This document shows positions 45,495 to 56,208 of a DNA stretch of 64,000 nt, piece after piece. Source of the DNA: Ophiobolus disseminans (Eukaryota > Ascomycota > Dothideomycetes > Pleosporales > Phaeosphaeriaceae). The stretch is from contig MU006253.1 of assembly GCA_010093685.1 (NCBI GenBank), positions 62,001 through 126,000 of the forward strand. The letters are read 5' to 3'. Position 1 is the stretch's first letter; the number at the start of each line of letters is the position of its first letter. The translations under genes were made by a program, and so were the position numbers. The notes below the pieces were generated by a model that was not told the DNA's origin, did not search any database, and was given only the letters and a program-made list of their open reading frames with translations.

Positions 45495-46803
45495 TTAACC
45501 CTTTTGGACAGCTCTCATCTCCAGTTCATACGGGGAAGGAACCTTCTCGGCACCCGGACGGGCCATGGCCCACACAATCCAGAACAGGCTGAAATTGGCC
45601 TTATAGACCAACTCCAAGTAGTCTGTCTTGGTCATCTTCTCATCCGTCGTAGCACCGGTTTTGGCAGCGATATATTCAACCAAAGCCTCCAGATGCTCAG
45701 GGTACAGTGGCTTCTTATCTACCCTCGCGACAAGTACGGTGCCCTGGTCGATGATCTCGTCCATAAAAGCTCAGGTATTGGTGCGAGGCTCCTTGGTACG
45801 ATTGAAAAATGCCGCAGTCAACACTGTACAACTATTAAAGAATGTTTCGAGTCGCCTATGATACGTAGGTATCAATACACTTACTGGAGAAAGGCCAGTT
45901 GGCATTCGCAGGCTGACCACCGAAACGTCTACTACGCCAGGAGAGCGCATCGGTCTTCTTCAAGACGATGAATTCCAAGCCTAGTTTTTTTGGCACGCAT
46001 GGAATGGAGTAGCAACTCGGATCGATGTCGAAGTTGTCTATGCCCATGTTCTTCGCCTCGTACGCTGGGAAGCCGAAGACATGCTGATTGCCCTTGCTAT
46101 TTAGCCTCACACCCTTGATGCCTTCTCCGCTCTTCTGTTCGCTATTCTGAAGCATGGTAGCGTCCAATCTAACCTTGAAGAAATCTACCAAATGGCGAAA
46201 GTCGTTCATGTCGAGGTCGAGCGGCTTGCGGAACTTGCCCGTGTGATCGGCGAGCTCCATGCCGTAAGCTAGGATAGGGCCGAGCATATGGCTAAGCTCA
46301 TCATCAATCTTCGTGAAGCTCTTTTCCATGTCGCCATATGTCTGCAGAGTGCCATTGGGAAGCTCCCGGAACCGGAAGCCAGTCATGATGAGTTTGCCAA
46401 GCGGACGCTGGAGTACGGTGCTCGTCTTTAAGCCCTGCTTTATGCGAAAGTCGGTCAGATTGGAAAGAACTGACAGGTCAACTGCGAAGTCGCCATCCTC
46501 GATTTCGCGGACGTGCAGCCAGACGAAGCGTGGCTGGATATCGTTCTCGGCGAAGTAGATGCCATGGTGTTCGTAGGAGCACTCGTCGTTCGTGAAGCTC
46601 GCCTTGATTGTCTTGCACAGGAGCTTATGAACAGACCAATCACTAGGAAGTAGTCAAAAAGTCGGCATATTTCTCTTTGGCGCAGACTAAATCGATGTGA
46701 AGGTTTGTACGCACAGCTTCTGGCATTCCCTCGAGTAATATCGAGCCGAGCTATGGCAGCCACTCGGGCCAACATTCGAGCACATGGCGCAAAGACTCGC
46801 CAT
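45495..46803 (-). CDS. MYND-array copy 4, open frame with degenerate MYND finger
   Basis: Three exons (46715-46803, 45885-46642, 45495-45769) with introns of 72 nt (GTGCGT...CCTAG) and 115 nt (GTAAGT...CTGAG) give 373 residues in a closed frame. The finger keeps Cys5/Cys8, Cys16, Cys27 and His35/Cys39, but Pro13 and Tyr23 replace two zinc ligands, so metal binding is probably impaired. The remainder is family-typical: RFVWLHVREI, MNDFRHLVDFFKV, IKGVRLNSKGNQHVF, WRSRRFGG and TVLVARVDKKPLYPE. The intron inside the finger is absent in copies 2 and 3. The C-terminus is Glu/Arg-rich rather than the KExFxxW ending. The gene may be active, but the function is unknown. Confidence 0.68.
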
Positions 46804-47233
46804 TGTGCGTGCAGGTTGTAGGAAGGTGTCAGCCTGGCACCTTAGTTCACATGGTACACTGTGGACTGCATCTCCACGTGACTCTTAGTCACGGGCTTAC
46901 TCATCATATTGTGTATATAATCGCTCTATGTAGCTCTCTCAATACAACAACCATCTTCTCACCTTTGCCTTGTCTCCTACATCCGACAGAAAGTTTGAAT
47001 TCGTGAAGATATCAAGAAAAGATTAGGAAGGCGGTGGGTAGCCGACACCAGCAAAGAGCGGGCGGAGAGGTTGTGAGTGAGGCGGAAATGTTTTAGAGGG
47101 TGATAGAAGGTCGCCGCGCCACGTGCCCTATCATCGCGCTAGTGGGACTTCTGTTGTGGTGAAAGGTCGGCAGCTTACACAGAAGCTTTAAGCGATCAAA
47201 CGCAAACTCGTAATTAGATTATCGCCGCCTTTT
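46804..47233. other. Spacer between array copies 4 and 5
   Basis: No gene. Promoter of copy 4. Confidence 0.4.
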
Positions 47234-48058
47234 CTAGTCTCCTGCTCTCACGTCGTACAGCGACCCAATCGTTGCAAATTCCGGGTGCTCTGTCATTTCC
47301 GCTGCAAACCAAGCAGTGTACCAAGCTTGGAAGTGTTCCTTGTGAATCGTACTCAGAAAGTCATCAGTACTCATTTCACATGGAGCTACCCTGCCCGCAA
47401 CATATGCCACCCACATTTGGTCGAGATACTCCGCCAATCCATACACATGCACAGGATGCAGCGGCTTCGTGTCCAAACGAATCACGCAAATAGATCCTCT
47501 GCCATGAGGCTTCTCTTCCCGCTCCAGTTTTGGAAGCGCTGGATCATTCTCGGTGGTGAACATCGCTGTTCGCAAGGTAGTCCAAGCAATGTTTCTGTTC
47601 GCGAGTATACCGTCGAACCTCCTGCCGCGCCAACACATAGTTGTCCTCAGTTCTCTTAGAACAAGTGGCAAACCGAGTTTGCTGGCGCCGCGCATACATT
47701 TCTTTTTCCTTCTCCCGCGGATGGAAGTATCCTAGCAGGCAAGTCCATGGCTTCGCACTTGTCGTATCGGAACACGTGCACGTCGCCGTGGCAATTAACT
47801 CTCACGCCCTTGAGCGCATTCGGCTTCTCCAGGACATTCCGCACGCCGACATCAGCTTCGAGTCTTAATCTTGCCTTCCTCGGCTTCTTTTCCAAAACGG
47901 CTCGCTGCTTCTAAAGCGTGTGATTGCGAACACACAATCACTCTATGTATTTTCCATGTGCGACCCTGGCGGGTAATGATGAAGTCCGCGTAATTGCCGC
48001 TATCGAGGAGCGACCCAAGGTCGGCGTGAAAGTCACCATGCTGCCCTTGATCCAACAT
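47234..48058 (-). pseudogene. Chimeric remnant: truncated BTB domain joined to the C-terminal half of a MYND-array copy (copy 5)
   Basis: From ATG 48058 the frame encodes the first half of a BTB/POZ domain (GSLLDSGNYADFIITRQGRT, then WKIHRVIVCSQS) and stops at 47852. In another frame, overlapping its last bases, the sequence turns into the array family: RLRLEADVG, then LKGVRVNCHGDVHVF, aligning with the centre of copy 4. A further frameshift near 47700 precedes KLGLPLVLRELR, WRGRRFDG, CVIRLDTKPLHPVH and KEHFQAWYTAWFAAE. There is no MYND finger. Two truncated genes were evidently joined by recombination inside the BTB domain and just before the KGVR block. With two frame changes the fusion cannot make one protein, though the 154-codon 3' part (47234-47695) is open. 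Confidence 0.7.
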
Positions 48059-48542
48059 AACGTTTCCGACACGCTTAAACGAAGGCAATAAAAGCTGTCC
48101 TAGAAGTTCGCACCGACTTTAAGCACTGATGAGTTGAGCATTCGCTACGAGTTGAGATAAAATCCGTTGATGAGTGTCAGAACCCGTTATTGTCGCTGGT
48201 TGTTGACTGCTAATATAGCAATGGAGCCTGGTGAATGAAGCAAGATGTCAAGAACTTCTCCGAGCGGGTGAACCATATATGCTGTGCTTTGTTCACCCAA
48301 ATCGCGGTGTGCAACAATGGCTGCAGGTGACGTTCATCCTGAGGTGGGCGCCTTCCCCATCACTTGAACTGGTACAATCCCATATGACATCGTCTCTTCA
48401 GAGGCATGCATGTCCAAGCCATGAATGAGTGGAATTTGACCTCCGAGACCATTTCCCGTGTAACGCTTGGAAGGGGATATCTAACTAATGAGCCTCCTCA
48501 TACATTACTCTTGTTACAAATCTAAGACACCCCCGTCAGCCC
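48059..48542. other. Intergenic between the array and the DUF6536-type gene
   Basis: No supported gene. Confidence 0.4.
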
Positions 48543-50975
48543 TCAAAAATACGTCTTTCCGATCTTGGGAAGCTCGACACTGCCCGACGAAAGCGAGCAA
48601 TGACCATGTCCTTCGCCTTCTTTAAGGTCGACAACTCCCCATTGCACCATTTTTAACTGCGCATCAATCTCGTCGGACGGAGGATGACAGGCAGCGCTGA
48701 TAGCAAGGCTGCATGATCCAGCAACCGGTATACTCATGGGTCTCTTCCAAAACCCAATAACGCCAACCACGATCAGAAGCAGGAGAGCAAAAGCCATAAA
48801 GATGGTCAAGCAAAGTACCGAAAATCCACATGCTGACTTAGAGTCTTGTGTCTTTTCGCCCTTACGGTTGTAAAAGTCGATTCGAACAAGGAAGAAGGCT
48901 TGCGATAGGAGCCAATGCAGGACTCCTCCTATGGTAATAAGAGGTAGGCTCCAACGGTAAGGAAGCTGTAAGAAGTAAGTGCTTCTTTGAAGGCCTACAG
49001 GCTTAGTGACGCGAAGATACTTTCTAGATGTAGCGAGACCGTTCCATTCCTGCTCAAAAGCCATGGACGTACAGATAGTGTTGATGTTGAGGAAGGCGAA
49101 AGAGAGGAAAAGTTGTGGCATGTTAGCAAGCCAAGCGTTGTACAGGGTACCAGCAGAGGTGGTGTCGCCAGAACCAAACGAGATGGAATCATCTGATGCC
49201 GAGCCCCAGGCCCAAGAAGTGGTAGAAGCTGAACTTGATATGCCGAGATCTAAGTCGGTCTGAGACATGTAATCTCTCATGTATAGTGGAAGACATGCCA
49301 GAAGAGTGATAATCAGAAGTACACTGTTCATGTTAGTTTAACTCTTTTCTTACTAACGTGATGGCTCAAGCTTACAGCATCGAATATATCACCTTTCCGT
49401 GCCTGTTTATGGAAAAGAGATATCGCCGAGGCCGAGGAGACCAGATACCTTTCGACCGCATTCCAAGGGCTTTTGCTTCTTCGTCCTTCGATGTTGGATG
49501 CAAAGCAGGTAAACCAAGCGAGGTAAACAGCTCTTCTTTTCCCAGAATACACTTTCCATCAGTGTTCGGATCCGGGCGCTTGAGGAAGGAGGCCGCGGCA
49601 TCACCTAGAGTCACCAAGTACGCAGATCGATCGGTCACAAGGACGGTCGTCATGACCATCAGTTTGAGCATGTTGAATACCACCACGACAGTCATGAAAT
49701 GTAGAGAGATTTGGACTCTGCTCCGATTCTTTGATGAGAAAGAGTAGGCGTACGCAACATGGGCCGATATAGGGGTAGAATTTGCGCTGCCGTCATAGCC
49801 GGGTAGCAGTATCCACTCAGTTGTCTCGCTTGTAAGGCTCGCCACAATCGTTTGGTTTCCTGGCATTTCGATTTGTTGGGGTCCAGGGTTAGGGGTTTGA
49901 TAGTATTGCTGCACAGTCGGGAAAGCCATGCGGTCAATAAAAAGGTAGAGATCTCCGCGGTCCGGCGTGTATTGTTTGCTATAAGGTTCGCGCCACTCCT
50001 TATCGGCAAGTGTCCAACCCATGGCCGGCGTCAGGTTGGAGTATTTGTTGATCCGACCATCTATTACGAGACGATTAACGTCTACTATGTTGAGATTCCA
50101 CTCGTTTGATGCGGTGATCTTGTAAACTGAAGCATTGTAACTGGCAGCTATGTGAGCTTTGCAACAACGATGAGTGTCTCTAGCTTACAAGAGATGTAAC
50201 GGTATCGAAGATAAAGACAAGAGCAGACAGAGGTATCGGCGCCTGCGTGGGAGAGATCGCATGTTGCGGGGACTTAAAATGCCAACCTCTAACCACTGGT
50301 TCCTAGCATGGGCCTTGTCAATATCGCCGCGAGTCGGCGAACTAAGCACTTGCATGGTGTAGTTGCTTCCAGCAAGTAAAACAGTGCTAAGCGTGTTGAT
50401 AAGGATGTGTAGAGCAGTATTCCACCGGGTGATCTTCGTTTCGTCACCAGTAATCAAGTCAGCGACACCGTCATTGTCAAAACCACTGACAGCTCCAATG
50501 ACTATCATAGCAATATTGCATCCGAGTACGAGTGTAGACATGCAGCATCCAATCAGAACGCCCATCCGCCATCCATGAAATCTGCTCCGTCTGAGCCGCT
50601 GTGTGAGTCGCAAATCGGCGGATCGCGCGTGAGCAGTAATTCTGTCACTTAGGCCTGGGCGACTGAATACAATTCCGAGGTTGCGATCTGGCCGACCGAT
50701 GCGCTGTTGCTGCTGACTGTTCCGAACCGTTGAGTTAGCCGAGAATGCGCAAGAGTGTATTGCCTATTGCATACTTACGACTGAGCATCGGAGTCTGCCC
50801 TGTCATCTAATCTTGTTTCCAAGTGGTATTGTGGGCCCGGGTTCAACCTGCTAGGCTGCGTTGCTGCGTCCTCGCTATTCGAAAGCCGCATGAGCGGGAT
50901 TGTGTCGATAAGGCCAAGCTCCAGGTCCAAGGGCGGACTGAGTGGACTTACAGGACTGGGCGGTCGACTAGGCAT
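48543..50975 (-). CDS. DUF6536-type fungal membrane protein
   Basis: Four exons (50779-50975, 50189-50716, 49376-50140, 48543-49323) with introns of 62, 48 and 52 nt give 756 residues in a closed frame. The cytosolic N-terminus (about 110 residues, Pro/Arg-rich) leads to FHGWRMGVLIGC and a first membrane segment (about 114-142). HILINTLSTVLLAGSNYTMQ and a PTRGDIDKAH motif follow, the hallmark region of this fungal family. Further hydrophobic segments are SLHFMTVVVVFNMLKLMVM and, in exon 4, VLLIITLLACLPLYMR and at least three more. The polar stretch between (about 245-330) has Asn-glycosylation sequons and is probably outside the cytosol. The function is unknown. The ATG at 50973-50975 was chosen as the first after an upstream region with poor coding character. 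Confidence 0.82.
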
Positions 50976-51827
50976 TATGCAAATCGTCCCTTGGGGGTGC
51001 AAGATCCAGGGTAGAATTGATGGAGGGGCAGGGCGGATATACACCTTTGCATGCAGCAAGGCTGAGTTTCTCTCATGCCGAGTGGGGGTAGGTTTGCACT
51101 CAAAAGGTTAAGGGGCACAGCATACCAACGTTGTGGTCTACATCCAGTCTGAGAGCTAGCAGTCGCTGCTAGAAGCAGTAGGGAGGATGCTTGCGAGCAA
51201 TACCGGTTCAACTGATCACAAATGAGGATGTTTGCGTCACGAAACGCTCTACCCCGAACCTAATAAAAAACACATCGAAACTTCAAGCGGCGTATTGGTT
51301 GTTCTGGTATGCACCTTGTCTGATGGCGCACGGCAGACTCGCTTGAGGGCAGTCCAATGGGCTGGTCTATCTCTGGACCCCCATCAGCCACGGTGGCATT
51401 GTTGGTAGGGTGCTGCGGTAGAGAATTCAGCTCTGAGTCGGCGCACACTCGAGTGTTTTGGCTGATATAGTGCAATTTCGCGCATGTCGAACGAATAGGT
51501 ACCGAAATAGATGTTTTACCAAGGCTCGGTGCGTGAGAAAGCGAGTCAAGAAAATGCGAAGGAAAGACAAATGATGAAGACCAGCTCATCTCGTTTCAGG
51601 TGACAGACTTCACATGGTGACAGCGCAAGCGGGTGATGAGGTGTAGTTCACGGCATGTTCGCGATGTTTTCACGCTAGGTCACGTTCCGCGGTCTGCCCG
51701 CGTCATAGCCACATGACAAGCACCGCCCGCTTACCTTCGCTCTCCGAACCCGACCACTCTTCCACCTTACGCGCCTCACCCACCCGTACGCATCAGCCGC
51801 TCATCGCATACGAACAACTTCATCGCC
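50976..51827. other. Divergent intergenic region, membrane protein / Bax inhibitor
   Basis: No supported gene. Frames of up to 109 codons lack recognisable content. Confidence 0.4.
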
Positions 51828-52727
51828 ATGGCCGGTCCGAAATACCAGAACGTACCCCAGCGGGACTCGCTCGACGAGGCGGCGCCGTCATACTCGCAAG
51901 CGCCACCCAGCTACGATGCACAACCAAACGATCCTCAAGCAGCGCTTCTGAGCGGCGTACCCCGAGGCGAAGATGACAACTTGCCAGATGACTTCAAGTT
52001 CGGCGGCGTCGTGGCCGAGGCTACTCTGGACATCCGGATGGCCTTTGTGCGGAAGGTGTACGCCATTCTGTAAGTGCAGCCTCGGGCGACAAACTCCACC
52101 CCAGTATGCGCAGAAATACTGACCATATTCAGCACCGTCCAACTCTTCGCCACTGCCGCCGTAAGCTACGTCTCCATGGTCTCGGTCTCATACAAAAACT
52201 GGATACAGTCGAACCCATGGATGATGTGGGTGTCGCTGTTCGGCGCATTTGGCTTCCTCGGCCTCACCTTCTGGAAGCGCAAGTCGTACCCCACAAATCT
52301 GATCTTTCTCGCGGGCTTCACTGCCATGGAAGCCTACTCGATATCCGTCATCGTATCCTTCACCGATTCCAAGATCGTGGTGGAAGCCGCCATCTTCACA
52401 CTCGGCATCTTCATTGCGCTCACCCTCTTCGCCTGCCAGTCAAAGTACGACTTCACAAGCTGGATGCCATACCTGTTTGGCGCACTGTGGGTCGTAATCC
52501 TGTTCGGCTTCATGTCCATGTTCTTCCCGTACAACAGCAAGGTCGAGCTGGGCTACGGCATCATCACGGCGCTCATCTTCTCTGCCTACATCCTAGTCGA
52601 CACGCAGATGATCATGCGCCACTACCACGTCGAGGAGGAGATTGCGGCAGCCATCTCGCTTTACTTGGACATCATCAACCTGTTCCTGGCTATCCTCAGG
52701 ATCCTGAACTCGCAAAACAATAACTGA
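51828..52727 (+). CDS. BXI1: Bax inhibitor-1 / LFG (TMBIM) family membrane protein
   Basis: Two exons (51828-52069 and 52133-52727) with a 63-nt intron give 278 residues. The cytosolic Pro/Gln/Asp-rich N-terminus (about 60 residues) is followed by FGGVVAEATLDIRMAFVRKV, the conserved entry to the TMBIM fold, and about seven hydrophobic segments. The last loops contain MFFPYNSKVELGYG and ILVDTQMIMRHYHVEEEIAA, where the conserved acidic residues of the Ca2+-leak pore family lie. The C-terminal segment is LYLDIINLFLAILRILNSQN. The yeast homologue Bxi1/Ybh3 acts in ER/vacuolar Ca2+ homeostasis and stress responses. The membrane location and role are inferred from the family. Confidence 0.93.
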
Positions 52728-53887
52728 TCATTTGGGGAGAAGATGTACACTGAGTAATGTGTTATTAGGCGTCAGATTGTAGGAATATTATATTAGATCA
52801 CTGTATGTGCTTCAGAACAAGGAAGCTGCTTGCTATACTGTTTCTAGCTTTGGTGGGGGTCATGGGTTTCTGCTTCACCAGACGTCTCCTGTAGCTTATT
52901 TATCATTGATATTATTTTACCTCCAAATTTGACCCACTGCTACAGTCTTCGCTCGGTGAATTGGTCGGATGTATTCAAGCTCCAATAGACGCAAGGCTGT
53001 TCCCACGAATGGCGGGGTAGCAATATGGAGCAGACGAGTGCTCAGACCATTGGCCCAGGACGGATTCGCCCTGAACCCTGGAAATGTCGAAAACAGCAGC
53101 TTGCATCGGAAGCCTTGGCCGCACTCCTTCGCCAGCAATGGCACGATAACGGCTTGCAGCACGTCGCTAGCTCCCACGGCGCCTGCAGGGCCCTCTCAAC
53201 GATAGACCAAAATTCCGTTGCCACCTCCTGTCTATCCTCGGCTCGTTCTGCAGTGATGTTTGCCCTCAGCTCCTAAAGTCTCCACCAAGCTAGCAAAGTT
53301 ACGCGAGACTCGTCACTGGTGAACCCCAAAAAGTAGCGTGCTCCACCAACATAGGAGTGCTAGCTGCCGCGACACCTGTCCAGAAACCTGAGGGAGCCAA
53401 TTGCACCCGCTGTGTTGTTTCCTCAAGTGTGGAGAGAACAAACACGAATTCATCGGACCATCTGCCCGTTCAGGAGGAAAGATCCGCGCTTGCCCATCAC
53501 GTCGAAAGCCCATTAAGCCGCTTGCACCACACCGCTTCCCCTTCGAAACACCTGCGCGCCCACCCCGCCGACGAAGCCTACTCCACACGGCGGGCCTGCC
53601 ATACCTCATTCTTCCTGCTTCCCGCCCCAATGGCTGCCCAGTGCTGAGGGAGAAGATTTTACACGCTCGCTACCGAACAAACATTTGCGATTGCACCGAA
53701 GGAACACGCCCAGCTACACCGACGAATTGGGAAGCAGGCACACGTGGACAGCTCCCACACTCCCCCCAGACTACCGACACACCTCGACCGTTACTCCGCC
53801 TCGAATCAGCGCAGACAATAGCATCGTGCGGTCCCGTCGCATCCCTTCCCTCCCCTCCACCAACGGCAGTTGCAGCACTAGCCCAAC
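52728..53887. other. Intergenic, Bax inhibitor 3' to ceramide synthase 5'
   Basis: Overlapping frames, including 53401-54003 (200 codons, running into the next gene in another frame), have no recognisable content and probably reflect base composition. The CT/CA-rich stretch before 53888 looks like a promoter and leader. Confidence 0.4.
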
Positions 53888-55539
53888 ATGGCTACCCAGA
53901 CAGCAACACCAAACAGCAACGGATCTCTGAGCAGGTCTCACACGGCAGAAATTCAAGAGCAGAAGATCGCAATTGCCCCAAAGAGGCGGAAAGCAAGCCC
54001 TAAAAAGGCCGAGGAAGAGGGGCTTCTGGCGTCGCTTTGCGCGCTGGTGTGCGACCACCAAATTGGTACGTCTTGCCAGTCAAATGCCATGAGCGCGGTA
54101 AATAACAGGCGAATTAGGCATTGTGGTCAACCTGCTCTCTCTCCTCTTCCTCACACACATTTTCTTCCCCCGTGCGCGAAGCCGAACCACCAAGTTTTTC
54201 CAAATGTCGTACTACAACGCCGAATCGAAACTGTATGGCTGTGGAAGCGACGACATGCCGTACGTGGCGTTCTGGACTGTCATGTTCACTGGCATGCGTG
54301 TTGTGGTTATGGAATACCTCCTCGATCCTCTAGCGAGACTCGGGGGAATCAAGACGAAGAAAGGGCTCGACAGGTTCAAGGAGCAAGCGTGGCTCATCGT
54401 ATACTACACTGCGTCATGGTCGCTGGGCATGGTATGTGAAAGACACTATCTCAGCCTGCGCAATCGAGAAGCTAACATCGGACAGTACATCATGTACCAC
54501 TCAGATTTCTGGCTCAATTTCCACGGCATCTGGCAAGGCTGGCCTTTCCGAGAGATTGAGGGCGTCTTCAAGTGGTATTACCTCGTCCAGTGGGCCTTCT
54601 GGATCCAGCAGATGCTCGTGGTTAACATCGAGGAGAAGCGCAAGGACTATACGCAGATGTTTGTACACCACATCTTCACAACCGTACTGCTGTATCTGTC
54701 CTACGGATACTACCACACTCGCGTCGGCATCGTCATTTTGTGCATCATGGACTTTGTGGATATCATCCTACCTGTGAGTATTCGTGCAATGGAACAGCAA
54801 GCATGCAGACTGACAACTACAGACCGCCAAATTGCTCAAATACATGGGCTACACCACCGCCTGCGATATCGCCTTCGGCGTCTTCGTCATCTCCTGGCTC
54901 TTCACCCGCCACATCCTCTACATGCTCGTATGCTGGTCCATCTACAAAGATGCCCCCGTTGACATGGCACCCGGCTGCTACCTCACACCCAACCACCCCT
55001 CCGCGCAAAACATCTCCCAACTCTTCGTCCCCATGTCCGACACCGCAGCCTTCAACGCCCTCGGCGGCAACGACATCTGGGGCAGCCTGCAGAAAGCCTA
55101 CACCGACCAAAACGGCCCTATTTGCTGGGACCCCAGCATTCGTTACTACTTCCTGGGCCTCCTTCTCTTCCTCCAAGGCATATGCTGCGTCTGGTTCAGC
55201 ATGGTCCTCAAAGTAGTCTACAAAGTCCTCTCTGGCACCGGCGCAGACGACGTGCGCTCCGACGACGAATGCTCCGACGAAGACGAACTCATCGAGCACG
55301 ATCCCACGTCCTCCATCTTCAACGCCATCCCCACGTGCACCGAGTCCGGCATGAGCGCTATGCCTTCGCTCCCCCGCGAAGAAGAAGTCGGTGCCGATGC
55401 GCTGACGTTTGCGCGCTTGAATGGCGCTAGTCAGAGACGTCAGGTGCGGAGGGAGAATTCTAGGACGAGTGGGATTAGTATCCCGGGGCATGGGGGGAAG
55501 GACTTGTTGGGCAGGATTGGCTGCGATAAGCCGTCGTGA
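53888..55539 (+). CDS. LAG1: Ceramide synthase (LAG1/LAC1, TLC domain)
   Basis: Joins a long-chain base to acyl-CoA to make (dihydro)ceramide in the ER membrane. Four exons (53888-54065, 54118-54431, 54486-54773, 54823-55539) with introns of 52, 54 and 49 nt give 498 residues. Intron 2 is a multiple of three without a stop, so readers of the raw frame may miss it. Hydrophobic segments begin at IVVNLLSLLFLTHIFF. The TLC/Lag1 motif includes the catalytic His225-His226 (QMFVHHIFTTVLLYLSYGYY), WLNFHGIWQGWPF before it, and a downstream FVDIILP. The C-terminal about 110 residues are cytosolic with an acidic cluster (DDVRSDDECSDEDEL), which resembles a CK2 site region, as in yeast Lag1/Lac1. It is convergent with HSV2. 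Confidence 0.93.
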
Positions 55540-56208
55540 GGGCGCTGATGTGTTTGTTTGTATGGACACCCAAGGGGTGCAAAATAGCTGGCGTTGAGGA
55601 GGCGTTGTTTGGGACTGGGTGATGGATATGCATACATACCCGACTTTTTTACCTAGAAGCATGTATCGCTTTTTCCCCGTCGTGTTTTCTTTGCTCAAGT
55701 CTGTGCTTGTATGTGCATACTTCTTTCGAGAATATGACGCGGATGCTCTAGCCCGGTCGCTGGTAATCGTTTCGTTACAATGTACAATGTACAAAAACGT
55801 GAAGATACGCTGTTCAGTATGGGTATCAAATGGATGTGTGACAGCGACACCAAATGCTTCGTGTATGATGCTGAGCGTGCGATGTACAGTGGTATAGAGA
55901 AGAGGCTGTGATGTGGATATTTCATTAAATTCAGTGACACTGTCAAATGGATGCGATAGCGATGCAAAATACTTTTGCATGTGAAACCAAACGCCTTCAT
56001 GTCTCGGGGTATATACACTCAAGCGTCTCCGCGCCGCAGACCCAGAGAAACGCCATGATAATATCCAACCCAATCATTTCTGTTGACCGCCTTTACGCTC
56101 TACAAGTACAAACTTCTCGTCCATGGGCTTTACCTGCTTCACCTGAACCAGAGTCCAAGGCTCGTTTCTTGCGTAGTGCTCCAGCGGCCGCCTCTCGTCG
56201 TCCGATGA
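55540..56208. other. Intergenic between convergent genes
   Basis: 3' ends of the ceramide synthase and HSV2 transcripts. A long minus-strand frame here and through 54817 is the antisense shadow of the ceramide synthase gene. Confidence 0.45.

Noticed and set aside
53401..54003. 200-codon plus-strand ORF overlapping the start of the ceramide synthase
   Set aside because: It runs out of frame through exon 1 of a confident gene and has no recognisable content.
54817..56073. 418-codon minus-strand ORF
   Set aside because: Most of it is the antisense shadow of the last exon of the ceramide synthase; its Glu/Asp/Val/Gly-rich repeats mirror that exon's codon bias.
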